Source: Dongia_B soli (lineage in GTDB: Bacteria; Pseudomonadota; Alphaproteobacteria; Dongiales; Dongiaceae). Taken from it: a stretch of DNA of 64,000 nt. Positions 18,287 to 27,304 of this stretch are shown piece by piece. The stretch spans positions 1,302,001 to 1,366,000 of the forward strand of contig NZ_JAXCLW010000001.1 in the NCBI RefSeq assembly GCF_034044715.1, in the 5' to 3' direction. How positions within the stretch are numbered: the first letter of the stretch is position 1; each line of letters opens with the position of its first letter. Under the pieces are notes generated by a model. That model saw only the letters and a program-made list of their open reading frames with translations. It ran no database searches and was not told the DNA's origin. A program made the translations under genes and the position numbers.

Positions 18287-18886
18287 ATGCATTACGACCC
18301 GCGTAGCGAACATCACGGCCTGCCGCACAATCCCTTTTACGCTTTGGTGGTGCCGCGGCCGATCGGTTGGATCACCACCGTGACGCGCGAGGGTATCGTC
18401 AATCTAGCCCCCTATAGCTTCTTCAATGCGGTTTCTACGACACCGCCCTTCGTCATGTTCTCCAGCGGCCCGCGCAAGGATTCGCAGCGCAATGCCGAGG
18501 AGACGGGCGAATTCGTCTTCAATCTCGCGACCTATGATCTGCGCGCCGAGATGAATGCCACCTCGGCGAGGATGCCCGCGGATGTCAGCGAGCCTGAAAT
18601 GATCGGGCTGGAAATGGCACCATCCGTCCTGGTCGCACCGCCGCGTGTCAAACGCAGCCCCGTCACCCTTGAATGCCGTTACCGCCAGACCGTCAATCTG
18701 ACGACGGCCGAGGGCGCAGGTTTGGAAAATGCCATTGTGATCGGCGAGGTGGTGCAGGTTCATATCGATGATGCGGTGATCACCGATGGCCGTGTCGATC
18801 TTGGCAAGATCCGTCCCATCGCCCGCCTGGGCTATATGGATTTCACCGTGGTCGACAACATCTTCGAAATGAAACGGCCAGATTGA
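18287..18886 (+). CDS. flavin reductase family / FMN-binding split-barrel protein
   Basis: A 199-residue protein with the flavin reductase-like fold: RPIGWITTVTREGIVNLAPYSFFNAVSTTPP is the conserved flavin-binding region (about 24-54, split here by family convention), followed by KDSQRNAEETGEFVFNLAT. Homologues either reduce FMN for a partner oxygenase or bind FMN directly. Tight spacing after the PuuA-like gene suggests a shared role in amine catabolism. It is convergent with the broken P5C reductase-like gene. Confidence 0.88.
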   Translation: MHYDPRSEHHGLPHNPFYALVVPRPIGWITTVTREGIVNLAPYSFFNAVSTTPPFVMFSSGPRKDSQRNAEETGEFVFNLATYDLRAEMNATSARMPADVSEPEMIGLEMAPSVLVAPPRVKRSPVTLECRYRQTVNLTTAEGAGLENAIVIGEVVQVHIDDAVITDGRVDLGKIRPIARLGYMDFTVVDNIFEMKRPD

Positions 18887-18901
18887 TCGCACAGCTGAAC
18901 G

Positions 18902-19711
18902 CTACCGGCTGCTCCGCATCCGGGCGATAGCGATATCCAGCGCCTCGCTCCAGGCATCCAGGGCCTTGGACCGGATCAGCACATCCCAGCCTTGCCGTGT
19001 CATCGTGCCGGCCCGGCCGAAGGTTTCCAGCGGTGTCCGCGCGGGAAGATCAGGACGACTGGCGGCGACCGCGGCGGCACCGCCGGCCAGGGCAGCGGCG
19101 AGACCGCGAGCGGTTTCGGGCGGCAACCCCTCGGCGACAGCGCGTTCGGCGACCGTATCGATGACGGCAAAGCTCCAGAGATAAAAGGCGGCGAGAGCCG
19201 CTGCCGTGTTGAATTGCGCTTCGCTGTTCACAGGAAAGACGGTGCCGAGCTTGCCGAACAAATCCGCCGCGGCGTCGTTGCCGGGAAAGATGGGCGTGCC
19301 GCCGGCATTGAGGACTGCGCAACTGCTCGGCATGGCGCGCACCACGATGGCGCTTGGCGCCGCTGCCTGCAATCCTGCCGCGGTGACATCGATAGCGACG
19401 CAAATCAGCACCTGGCCGGATCGCCAGCGCAGTGCTTTGACGCAGTCATAGACGGCCGCGGGTGGCACGGCGACCAGGATGATCCCAGCGCCGTCAATCA
19501 CCGCCTGGTTCCCCTGCAGGATATCGGCATCTCATTGCTGCGCCAGCACGGCAGCCCGCGCGGCATTGCGCAGCGACAGCAAAATCTTCCTTCGGTCACC
19601 GGCTCGGCGCAATCCCTGGACGATGAAATCGGCTAAGCCCCCGACACCGATGACTCCCAATGTCATTGATGATGGTGTGCCTGATGATGTCCCTGAAGAG
19701 GTGGATGACAT
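18902..19711 (-). pseudogene. pyrroline-5-carboxylate reductase-like (ProC family), interrupted by in-frame TGA
   Basis: Reading from the ATG at 19711 (AGGAGG four bases upstream) gives a 269-codon frame with one TGA at codon 60 (plus-strand 19532-19534). Before the stop it reads TLGVIGVGGLADFIVQGLRR, a Rossmann dinucleotide site, then SLRNAARAAVLAQQ. After it, DADILQGNQAVIDGAGIILVAVPP continues in the same frame with no shift. The remainder contains the ProC-like helical dimerisation domain (ALAGGAAAVAAS). A 199-codon frame from a GTG at 19501 would lack the NADPH site. A single nonsense change or a sequencing error explains this. ProC reduces P5C to proline; relatives act on other imines. 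Confidence 0.8.
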
Positions 19712-19830
19712 GACGCCTCCTGTTCCGTTACGTCTTTCTGCGGCAAGACGATAAGGGATGCAAGGCGCGCGGTTGCAGCGTCAAATCCAGGCGGATATCA
19801 GATCTGGATATGGAGCAATCGGTGCGGACA

Positions 19831-20931
19831 TCAAACCTGCACGGGTTTCGAGATGAGCGCGAGATTGGTGAGAAACTGGTCAGTCGCGGCACGCCAGGAG
19901 AACGTTTCCGCATGGGCACGGCATTGGGCCGGTGGTACTGCTATTGCCCGCTGGACCGCCCGGGCCAGATCCCAGTCGAGAGCGCCGGCGCCGCTATTGC
20001 CTAGCACATCCTTCGGCCCAGCTACCGGAAAAGCGGCGACGGGGATACCGCTTGCCAGGGCTTCCAGGACGACCAGGCCGAAGGTATCGGTCAGGCTGGG
20101 AAAGACGAAGACATCGGCGGCGGCATAATGCTGTGCCAGCTCCACGCCGTGTTTGGCGCCGGCGAAAACCGTCTTGGGGAAGCGCCGCTGCAATGAGGCG
20201 CGCTGCGGCCCATCGCCGACCACGACCTTGGTTCCCGGCAAATCGAGCGACAGAAAGGCCTCGATATTCTTTTCCACTGCAACGCGGCCGACATAAAGAT
20301 GCAGGGGACGCGGCAGGTTACGCAGCAAGTCGGGAATTTCGTTGACCCGCGGCTTGAAGAGCTCGAGATCGACGCCGCGCGACCAGGCGCGGATATTGCG
20401 GAAGCCGCGCGATGCCAGGTCTTCGGCGATCGACCGGGTCGCCACCATGATGCTCTGCGCCGGGGCGTGGAAGCGCCGCAGGAGGGCATAGCTCAAGGCT
20501 TTCGGAACGGCGAAGCGTTCGGCGACATATTCGGGGAAGCGCGTGTGATAGGCCGTGCTGAAGGGGAATTTGCGTGCCTGGCAATAGGCGCGCGCCGCAT
20601 GACCCAGTGGACCTTCGGTGGCGATATGGATGGCTTCGGGTTGCAGACGGTCCAGCTGCCGCGCCATGCCACGTTTCGGCATCAGCGCCAGGCGGATTTC
20701 CGGATAAGTGGGGCAGGGCAGGCTGCGAAAATCGCTGGGTGCGATCACATCGACGTGGTGACCGAGCTCGACCAGTTCCTTGATGGTGCGTCCAAGGGTC
20801 CGAACCACGCCGTTGACCTGCGGGATCCAGGCGTCGCTGACGATCGCAATGCGAAGCGGCGGCGTGGCGTCGATTCCAGTTAGATAATCCGTCAGGCTTG
20901 CATCATGGAGAATTGCCGCACGCGCGCCCAT
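19831..20931 (-). CDS. glycosyltransferase family 4 (GT-B) protein
   Basis: A 366-residue retaining-type GT-B glycosyltransferase. The N-terminal domain has VSDAWIPQVNGVVRTL, and the C-terminal donor domain has LHLYVGRVAVEKNIEAFL, VVGDGPQR and FPSLTDTFGLVVLEALASGIPVAAF with the EX7E-type element. It resembles alpha-mannosyl/glucosyl transferases that build glycolipids. The start at 20931 overlaps the upstream LpxH-like gene by 40 bases, so the two are coupled. A similar pairing of phosphoesterase and glycosyltransferase is common in alphaproteobacteria, which suggests membrane glycolipid synthesis. Acceptor unknown. Confidence 0.88.
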   Translation of the reverse strand: MGARAAILHDASLTDYLTGIDATPPLRIAIVSDAWIPQVNGVVRTLGRTIKELVELGHHVDVIAPSDFRSLPCPTYPEIRLALMPKRGMARQLDRLQPEAIHIATEGPLGHAARAYCQARKFPFSTAYHTRFPEYVAERFAVPKALSYALLRRFHAPAQSIMVATRSIAEDLASRGFRNIRAWSRGVDLELFKPRVNEIPDLLRNLPRPLHLYVGRVAVEKNIEAFLSLDLPGTKVVVGDGPQRASLQRRFPKTVFAGAKHGVELAQHYAAADVFVFPSLTDTFGLVVLEALASGIPVAAFPVAGPKDVLGNSGAGALDWDLARAVQRAIAVPPAQCRAHAETFSWRAATDQFLTNLALISKPVQV

Positions 20932-21668
20932 TCGATGATCTCCAATCGACCGTCACGATGTTCGACCAGCGCCGTGCAGCTCTCTACCCAGTCGCCGTCA
21001 TTGCAATAGAGGATGCCGTCGATCTCGCGGATCTCGGCTTTATGGATATGGCCGCAAACGACGCCGTCGAGCCCGCGGCTCTTGGCTTCGTCCGCCATGG
21101 CGATCTCGAAATCGCTGATGAACTTCACCGCATCCTTGACGCGGTGCTTGAGATAAGCGGAAAGCGACCAGTAGGGATAGCCGAAGGCGAGACGGGCGCG
21201 GTTGTACCAGTGGTTGAGGCCAAGGGCGAACGTATAAGCCGCATCGCCCAGCTTCGCCAGCCAGGGCGCGTGCCGCATGATGCCGTCAAAGCCGTCACCA
21301 TGTACGATCAGCAATCGCCTGCCGTCTGCGGTTTCATGAATCGCTTCCTTCGACACCTGGATGCCGCCGAAAGCCATGCCGTCATAGTCGCGCAGGGGAT
21401 CGTCGTGATTGCCCGGAACCAGAATCACCTCGGTGCCTTTGCGTGCCTTGCGCAGCACCTTCTGCACCACGTCGTTGTGGCTTTGCGCCCAGAACCAGGA
21501 TTTCTTCAGCCGCCAGCAATCGATGATGTCGCCGATCAGGTAGAGCGTATCGGATTCATGATGCTTGAGGAAATCCAGCAGGAATTCCGCTTTGCATCCG
21601 CGCGTCCCGAGATGCACGTCCGAGACGAAAATCGTCCGATAATGAGTGGGTATCGGGTCAATTTTCAT
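20892..21668 (-). CDS. metallophosphoesterase, UDP-2,3-diacylglucosamine diphosphatase (LpxH)-like
   Basis: Calcineurin-type phosphoesterase of 258 residues. All metal-binding blocks are present in order: SDVHLGT (about 15-21), GDIIDCW (46-52), GNHDD (about 85), HGDGFD and GHIHKAE. The set and spacing match the LpxH-like family of lipid A-type UDP-diacylglucosamine hydrolases. A related family in alphaproteobacteria lies next to a glycosyltransferase, as here, and is associated with glycolipid remodelling. It is the first gene of the pair and overlaps the glycosyltransferase start. Confidence 0.87.
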   Translation of the reverse strand: MKIDPIPTHYRTIFVSDVHLGTRGCKAEFLLDFLKHHESDTLYLIGDIIDCWRLKKSWFWAQSHNDVVQKVLRKARKGTEVILVPGNHDDPLRDYDGMAFGGIQVSKEAIHETADGRRLLIVHGDGFDGIMRHAPWLAKLGDAAYTFALGLNHWYNRARLAFGYPYWSLSAYLKHRVKDAVKFISDFEIAMADEAKSRGLDGVVCGHIHKAEIREIDGILYCNDGDWVESCTALVEHRDGRLEIIEWARVRQFSMMQA

Positions 21669-21877
21669 GGCCGTTCAGCCGCTCCCTGGCTTTCATCCAC
21701 GACTGGCTTTCATCTACGACTCGGGTTCGAGAACCCGCGACGCGGCAGACAATGCGGCAAGCCGGTGACGGGATGATGACAGGCGCGGCCGGACATCTGT
21801 CCTGCACCGAAATTCACCGGCCTGTCGCTGGATCGACGCGGAACCGTCATCTCCGCATGGCGGCGATGTCCGGACTC

Positions 21878-23119
21878 TTAAGGAAAGGTTGCCGAACCGG
21901 TGAAGGGATTGAAGCGTCGCTCGGCCAGGGCGACCCAGGCAGTTGCGCCAAGATGGGGCAGCCGGAAATAGAGGCGCGGCTGGCGCGGATCGGTCGGCAG
22001 CATGAAGCCGGTCGGCAAGGCCGCGATATCGCTGGCATAGTAGCTGCCATCGCTGGCACGCTGGCGGGCGATGGCTTTCAGCAACGCAGCCGCTTTCGTC
22101 TCGTCGCCGTGCAAGGCCACCAGCAGCGCAACCTGGGCGGTGCCTTCGGTCCAGATGCCGGATTTCACCTCGCTATAGGCATATCCGTCGCCGACCGCCA
22201 GTCGGGCGGCGATTATTGCCATCACTGCATCGGCACGGCTCTCGAGACCTGGCAGCGCCAGGAGCGGCCAAACCTGCGCATCCAAGGCAAGGAAGCGATT
22301 GATCGACACACCGTCATCGCCGGTGCCGGTGGCAAAGCAGGCGCAAGCATTATCCCACATCGCCGAGACGAACTGGCTGGCAGCATGCGCCTGATCTTGC
22401 CAAGGCGCATTGCCGGTCATCATGGCCAGTTCGGCGAAGGCTGCGGCGAGATCGGTATTGTGCTCGGTCGATTTCCAGGTGACGGTCGATGGTGTCGGTT
22501 CATGGCCGAAAGTGCCGCCGGTAAAGCCGCCGATGCGATGTGTCGTATCGCGCTGCGTGATGAGCCAATGAGCGATCCGCTCCGCGCCGCCGCGATAGCG
22601 CGTATCGTGCTCATGGCGGGCGAGCGATAGCAAGGCGAGCATGGCCCAGGCGAGATTGCCGCTATCGCTCCCCGCCTGATAGCGGTCCTCCAGCCAGCGT
22701 TGTTCTTTTTGATCCCACCAGCCGGCAAGTTTTATCGGCTCCGTCGTGACAGGCCCGGCGGCATAGCCATTGCGCAATCGTCCGTCATGCCAGTAGCGGT
22801 CATGCTCCAGCGCAAGCAGCATGGCATCGCCGATCCGGCGCGCCTGATCGCCCCGTCCGCAACCGAGCAGCGCGATTGCGGCGACTGCATTGTCGTAAAG
22901 GAAGGCCGCGTTGTGCAGCGGTCCCGTCGTGACACTTGGAAAGCTCGCGAGGAGGACCGGCCCATCCGGCTGTGCTGCCATGGTCCTGGCGAGCACAGCG
23001 CAGGCCGGACCGTCAACTACCGCATCGGCTGCCGCTGGCTGCGACCGCGATGCGGTCAGCAGCAGAACGAGAGCAAGGAAGAGGGGTAATCCGCCGAAAT
23101 ATCGACAGCGGCGCGTCAT
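21878..23119 (-). CDS. secreted six-hairpin glycosidase-like protein, function unknown
   Basis: A 413-residue protein with a clear signal peptide (LPLFLALVLLLTA, cleavage near ADA at about 32). The mature part is made of repeated helical pairs with aromatic loops (NAAFLYDNAVAAIALL, GNLAWAMLALLSLARH, NTDLAAAFAELAMMTG), the look of an (alpha/alpha)6 barrel as in glycoside hydrolases and epimerases. I could not assign a specific family or catalytic acid. The start overlaps the pmbA stop (ATGA), so it is co-expressed with pmbA, although no functional link is evident. Confidence 0.7.
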   Translation of the reverse strand: MTRRCRYFGGLPLFLALVLLLTASRSQPAAADAVVDGPACAVLARTMAAQPDGPVLLASFPSVTTGPLHNAAFLYDNAVAAIALLGCGRGDQARRIGDAMLLALEHDRYWHDGRLRNGYAAGPVTTEPIKLAGWWDQKEQRWLEDRYQAGSDSGNLAWAMLALLSLARHEHDTRYRGGAERIAHWLITQRDTTHRIGGFTGGTFGHEPTPSTVTWKSTEHNTDLAAAFAELAMMTGNAPWQDQAHAASQFVSAMWDNACACFATGTGDDGVSINRFLALDAQVWPLLALPGLESRADAVMAIIAARLAVGDGYAYSEVKSGIWTEGTAQVALLVALHGDETKAAALLKAIARQRASDGSYYASDIAALPTGFMLPTDPRQPRLYFRLPHLGATAWVALAERRFNPFTGSATFP

Positions 23120-24450
23120 GCGCCGGCGATGGTCATGCCGTCAATGCGTAGGGTTGGCGCATCGATCCCGTAGCGGAACACCAGGTCATCGGCCGGCGTG
23201 ATGTTAAGGAACATCTCCTTCAGATTGCCGGCGATGGTGACTTCCGATACCGGATAGGCCAGTTCGCCCTTCTCGATCCAGAAGCCGGCTGCACCGCGGC
23301 TGTAATCGCCGGTCACTCCATTCACGCCATGGCCGATCAGCTCGGTCACATAGAAACCGCGTTCCACCGCACCGATCAATTCCTTGGGCGAGACCTCGCC
23401 CGCTTCCATATAGAGATTGGACGTCGAGGGCGAACCGCCGCGGCTGCCATGGCCGGTGGTACGCAGATTGAGCTGCCGCGCTTCCCGGCAGCCGAGGACC
23501 CAGCTCTTCAGCACCCCGTCTTCGATGAAGGCCATGCGGCGATTTGCGACACCTTCGCCATCGAAGGGCCGCGAACGCAGGCCACGCCGGCGATGCGGGT
23601 CGTCGATGATATTGATGCCGGCGGCGAAAACCTGCTTGCCCATTTGGTCCTTCAGGAAGCTGGTGCCGCGCGCGATCGAACCGCCATTGATGGCCCCGGC
23701 GAAATGGCCGATCAATCCATTCGAGATACGAGGATCGTAAATGACCGGCAGTTTCGCCGTCTGCGCCTTGCGCGGATTGAGGCGCTTGACCGCACGCTCG
23801 CCGGCCGCCTTGCCCAGGGCCACGGGATCGGTGAGATCGGCGCCGAAGACGGTGGAGGAATAATCGTAGTCTCGCTCCATCGCCGTCCCTTCGCCGGCAA
23901 TGACCGAGACACTCAGCCCGAAGCGGCTGCCGCTGAAACTGCCGCGAAAGCCGTTACTGCCGACCAGCGCCATGTCGACCCGGCCCCAGCCGGCCTCGGC
24001 GCCTTCGGAATTGGTGACGCCAAGTACCGCCCGCGCGGCTTCTTCGGCCAGCCTAACCTTCTCGGCGAGTTGAGCTTCACTCGGTTCTCGTGGATCGAAC
24101 GATTCCAGTTGCGGCCAATCTTTCGCCAGCAGCTCCGGTTCAGCGGGCCCGCAATAGGGATCTTCCGGCACGGCTTTTGCCATGGCGACGGCGCGCTCGG
24201 CCAATTCGTCCAGCATGGAATCGGAGAGATCGCTGGTGGAGACCATGGCCTGCCGCTTACCGACGAAGACCCGCAGGCTGACATCCTGAGATTCCGACCG
24301 CTCCAGCTTTTCCCGCTTGCCGAGCCGTTGGCCGAGGCTCAGCGAGCTGTCGCGGGCCAACCCCGCATCGGCGGCATCTGCGCCGGCCCGCTTGGCGCGG
24401 GCGATCAAGCCGTCCAACACATCGAGAATCGCGGAAATCTGTTCAGCCAT
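23116..24450 (-). CDS. pmbA: TldD/PmbA family metalloprotease-related protein (PmbA)
   Basis: A 444-residue PmbA-type protein. It shows the family's N-terminal alpha/beta domain with QDVSLRVFVGKRQAMVSTSDLS, and the C-terminal DFDGEG-like segment RSRPFDGEGVANRRM and GVNGVTGDYSRGAAGFWIE. PmbA/TldE pairs with TldD, which supplies the zinc site, for processing of microcins or modified peptides and for CcdA degradation. No tldD is in the window. PmbA itself lacks the HExxxH motif, as expected. It is the first gene of a two-gene unit with the secreted six-hairpin protein. Confidence 0.9.
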   Translation of the reverse strand: MAEQISAILDVLDGLIARAKRAGADAADAGLARDSSLSLGQRLGKREKLERSESQDVSLRVFVGKRQAMVSTSDLSDSMLDELAERAVAMAKAVPEDPYCGPAEPELLAKDWPQLESFDPREPSEAQLAEKVRLAEEAARAVLGVTNSEGAEAGWGRVDMALVGSNGFRGSFSGSRFGLSVSVIAGEGTAMERDYDYSSTVFGADLTDPVALGKAAGERAVKRLNPRKAQTAKLPVIYDPRISNGLIGHFAGAINGGSIARGTSFLKDQMGKQVFAAGINIIDDPHRRRGLRSRPFDGEGVANRRMAFIEDGVLKSWVLGCREARQLNLRTTGHGSRGGSPSTSNLYMEAGEVSPKELIGAVERGFYVTELIGHGVNGVTGDYSRGAAGFWIEKGELAYPVSEVTIAGNLKEMFLNITPADDLVFRYGIDAPTLRIDGMTIAGA

Positions 24451-24571
24451 GGTGTCCTCTGAAAATGCTGTCGCAGCGTAGAGCGCGTTTCATAGAGATG
24501 GAAGTTTTTTCGCGCCAATTCAACGAGCTCATTTGATGAGTCTGTGCAGCCAGCGTTGCCTGGGCGGCCGA

Positions 24572-25096
24572 TCAGCGACTTTGAGGTTGCCGGGCCAATT
24601 CGGTCAGATCAAAACGCAGCAGCGGCAGGTAGCGCGCGGGGCTCAGGTCGGAAGGAACCGCGCCGGCCACGACCGCTCCTTGGCGGCGATAGAAATCCTC
24701 TGCATGAGGATCGCTGGTGATCTGGAAATAAGCGAAGCCCAATCCGCGCGCCAAAGTGATGGCGTGACGAAAAAGGTGCGTGCCGATGCCACGCCGCTGC
24801 TGATCAGGCATCACGAACAGCCAATCGAGATTGAGGAGGCCATCGATGACGGCAAAGCCATAGAAGCCCGTCAGCCGGTCGCGGCTGTCTTCCGCTACGT
24901 AATAGGGATGCCGTCGGATATCTTCCGGCGAAATCGTCATCACCTTGCGGCACCGTGCCATGAAGGCGGCATCGTAGCCCCAACTGGCTTTGGAAAGCAA
25001 AGCGAGGTCGGTAAGGGCGGCGGCCTCTCTCGGCCGGGCCGAACGCAATCGGCAGTTATCCGTGCCGCTGCCCGCAATGACGGTCAATCGCGTCAT
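24572..25096 (-). CDS. GNAT family N-acetyltransferase
   Basis: A 174-residue acetyltransferase. LNLDWLFVMPDQQRRGIGTHLFRHA contains beta-strand 4 and the acetyl-CoA loop (QRRGIG). A C-terminal FYRRQGAVVAGAVPS is the usual final motif. The N-terminal LSKASWGYDAAFMARCRKVM is typical of a GNAT subgroup found in alphaproteobacteria. Substrate unknown. Its start faces the start of the small forward gene at 25188. Confidence 0.87.
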   Translation of the reverse strand: MTRLTVIAGSGTDNCRLRSARPREAAALTDLALLSKASWGYDAAFMARCRKVMTISPEDIRRHPYYVAEDSRDRLTGFYGFAVIDGLLNLDWLFVMPDQQRRGIGTHLFRHAITLARGLGFAYFQITSDPHAEDFYRRQGAVVAGAVPSDLSPARYLPLLRFDLTELARQPQSR

Positions 25097-25187
25097 GCGT
25101 CATCACCCTTCCGTGATCGTTACGCCTGATGGTCTTTCCTGGCCGTTGCTCTTGCGCTCTCTGCGCGTCACTGACACTTTAGCACGT

Positions 25188-25577
25188 ATGTTTCGTCGCA
25201 GAGCAATCCCTCTCATTGTCCTCTGTCTTGTCGCGGCCCTCTTGATCGCGGCCGGGGCATATTTTTACCTTCATGACGGCGGGACGGATCGGCAAGCCGC
25301 GGACCGGGCGAATTTCATGAAGACCTGCAAGCAGCAGGGCCGCATCGCCAATGGCGGCGGCGCTCTGGCGATGGATGAAGCCACCGAAGAGATGCTTGAC
25401 AGCTATTGCAGCTGCGTCGCAGACCGATTGGCAAAGAATCTGGATGCGGCGGAAATCGGCAAGATCGGCGACGGATCGGCCGGGCCGGAAACCCTCGCGA
25501 AGCTCGATCGCATGGTCGCCGATTGCCGGCAGCGCTCAGTCAAGCCGGCGCCGGAACCAACGACGCCGGAAAACTGA
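25188..25577 (+). CDS. small membrane-anchored protein with four conserved-looking cysteines, unknown function
   Basis: A 129-residue protein with a single N-terminal membrane helix (IPLIVLCLVAALLIAAGAYFYL, read as positions about 6-27 in two adjacent hydrophobic blocks). The rest is periplasmic, with the pattern FMKTC, then SYCSC, then VADC, which could form two disulfides or a metal site. The longer open frame upstream is a shadow of the divergent acetyltransferase; the ATG at 25188 directly precedes the membrane helix. I do not recognise the family. The tail is Pro-rich. It ends ten bases from the convergent methyltransferase. Confidence 0.65.
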   Translation: MFRRRAIPLIVLCLVAALLIAAGAYFYLHDGGTDRQAADRANFMKTCKQQGRIANGGGALAMDEATEEMLDSYCSCVADRLAKNLDAAEIGKIGDGSAGPETLAKLDRMVADCRQRSVKPAPEPTTPEN

Positions 25578-25586
25578 CGGGCTCTG

Positions 25587-26372
25587 CTAAACCGGATTGG
25601 CGATCATGGTCATGGTGTCGATGGTAAAGCTGCCATCGGCCTCGATCTCGAAATGCCGAGTCACGTCATCGGCCATGCGCTGTTGCAGCGACCGGATCGC
25701 CTGGACGTGAACTTCCGGCGTCTGCATCCGTGTGACCCAACTGGTGAATTCCAGCCGCAGGCGCCGCCGGGTAACCTCGCCCGGCGCGAAGCCGGATTTC
25801 TTCAGTGCCCGCTCCCATTCGGCAATCGTGTAGTTCCGCACATGCGACGGATCGCGCAGCATCTCGATCGTCTGGAAAAACGTGTCTAACAGCGGATGGC
25901 CGGGCGTATAGACATCGGCGAAGACGGCACGGCCGCAGGGCCGCACCACGCGGCGCGCTTCCCGCAAGGCGGCATCGAGATCGTGCCAATGATGAGCGCT
26001 GAAGCGGCTCATTACGAAGCCGAAAGAGCCGTCCTCAAAGGGCAGCTTTTCGGCCGCGCCGCGCTCGGTCTTGATATTCTCCAGGCCACGCTCGGTGGCC
26101 GTGGCGGCAACGGCATCCAGCATGTCCTGCGACAAGTCATAGGCGACGACCTCGCGCACATGCGGTGCTACCTGGAAGCTGACATGACCCCCGCCGGAGC
26201 CGAGATCCAAGACGCGGGCATGTCCGATCCCCATGACCATACCGGCCATCTGCTGCAGATCCTCGCCCTGCGCGTGTACGGCGCTGGTGACATAAGCTGC
26301 GGCGCGGGGCCCAAATTGCTCGGCGACGACGGTTTGGTGAACGCGGCTGGATGACGGTTGATCGGATTTCAT
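25587..26372 (-). CDS. SAM-dependent class I methyltransferase
   Basis: About 261 residues from the ATG at 26372. Motif I is VLDLGSGGGHVS, motif II is VVAYDLSQDML, and the post-II region is ERGAAEKLPFEDGSF, the pattern of UbiE/Ubie-like small-molecule methyltransferases. FVMSRFSAHHWHDLDAALREA is the conserved post-II helix. An upstream ATG at 26453 remains possible, but the extension is low complexity. The gene is divergent from an MmyB-type regulator, and an imperfect palindrome lies between them, so the regulator probably controls it. Substrate unknown. Confidence 0.85.
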   Translation of the reverse strand: MKSDQPSSSRVHQTVVAEQFGPRAAAYVTSAVHAQGEDLQQMAGMVMGIGHARVLDLGSGGGHVSFQVAPHVREVVAYDLSQDMLDAVAATATERGLENIKTERGAAEKLPFEDGSFGFVMSRFSAHHWHDLDAALREARRVVRPCGRAVFADVYTPGHPLLDTFFQTIEMLRDPSHVRNYTIAEWERALKKSGFAPGEVTRRRLRLEFTSWVTRMQTPEVHVQAIRSLQQRMADDVTRHFEIEADGSFTIDTMTMIANPV

Positions 26373-26451
26373 GATTTTCGGCCTGCTGCTGGAGGCGCTG
26401 CCCTTGGCAGCGCGGAAAAGTTGCGACAGAAGGCAGGATGTGGCCAAATTC

Positions 26452-26484
26452 ATACCGGTACTAGACCACTAGATATCCTGGTAT
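26452..26484. promoter_or_regulatory. imperfect palindrome between methyltransferase and MmyB-type regulator
   Basis: The 33-bp stretch begins ATACCGGTACTAG and ends CTAGATATCCTGGTAT, so ATACC/GGTAT arms flank a CTAG-ACCA-CTAG core. It covers the start region of both divergent genes and is a natural operator candidate for the XRE/MmyB regulator. Inference from symmetry and position only. Confidence 0.5.
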
Positions 26485-26494
26485 AAAAACTGCC

Positions 26495-27304
26495 ATGAAA
26501 ACGCCGCCTTCTTCCCAGCGCCATGCGTTGGCGGCCTTCCTGCGGGCCCAGCGAGCGCGCCTATCACCGGCATCCTTCGGCCTGTCCACAGGGTCGCGGC
26601 GCCGTACCCCCGGGCTGACCCGGGAGGAAGCGGCTCAGCTCAGCGGCATGAGCGCGACCTGGTACACCTGGATCGAGCAGGGACGGGAGGTATCGATGTC
26701 GCCGGCCGCCTTGGCACGCCTGGCAAGGGCCTACCGACTCACGCGGGCGGAGCGGGCTTATCTGTTCGATCTGGCCGATAAGCGCGATCCCGATGTTCAC
26801 CAAGCCGGCCAAGATGCCGATCTGCCGGAGGCCGCTGCTGCCGCCATCGCCGCCGTCACGGTGCCGGCCTATCTGCTCGACCGGCATTGGCAGGCACGCC
26901 ATTGGAACGCGGCGGCCGCGGCACTTTTCATCGGCTGGCTGGATCACACTGCCGCCGATCCGCAGCGCAATCTGCTGCGCTATATCTTTCTCGAGCCCCG
27001 GGCGCGCCAGATGATCGTCGATTGGGAAGACCGGGCGCGGCGTGTCGTGGCTGAATTCCGCGCCGATCACAGCCATGCGCTGGACGATCCGCAGCTTCGC
27101 GGGCTGATCGGCGATCTGCGCCGCCACAGCCCGGCCTTTAGCCGTCTATGGGAGGAGCAATCGGTGCTTGGGCGCGAAGGCGGTAACCGGCAGTTCCAGC
27201 ATCCGCAACGCGGCCTGCTGCTCTACCGCCAGATCGCCTTCACCCTCGCAAATCAGCCAGATATCAAACTGGTGATGCTGGTGCCGGTTGATGCAGCGGC
27301 GTAG
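26495..27304 (+). CDS. XRE-family regulator with MmyB-like ligand-binding domain
   Basis: A 269-residue regulator. The N-terminal helix-turn-helix (about 11-85) reads FLRAQRARLSPASFG, then GLTREEAAQLSGMSATWYTWIEQGR, the standard start of this family. The C-terminal domain (about 110-260) has YLLDRHWQARHWNAAAAALF and LLRYIFLEPRARQMIVDWE, which match MmyB-type PAS-like domains thought to bind a fatty acid-like ligand. It is divergent from the methyltransferase gene. The 3' end overlaps a possible small reverse ORF by 41 bases. Confidence 0.9.
   Translation: MKTPPSSQRHALAAFLRAQRARLSPASFGLSTGSRRRTPGLTREEAAQLSGMSATWYTWIEQGREVSMSPAALARLARAYRLTRAERAYLFDLADKRDPDVHQAGQDADLPEAAAAAIAAVTVPAYLLDRHWQARHWNAAAAALFIGWLDHTAADPQRNLLRYIFLEPRARQMIVDWEDRARRVVAEFRADHSHALDDPQLRGLIGDLRRHSPAFSRLWEEQSVLGREGGNRQFQHPQRGLLLYRQIAFTLANQPDIKLVMLVPVDAAA

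Noticed and set aside
19532..19534. Reading the in-frame TGA of the ProC-like gene as selenocysteine
   Set aside because: The position is not a catalytic Cys site in this family, and I see no obvious SECIS-like hairpin immediately downstream; a nonsense change or error is simpler.
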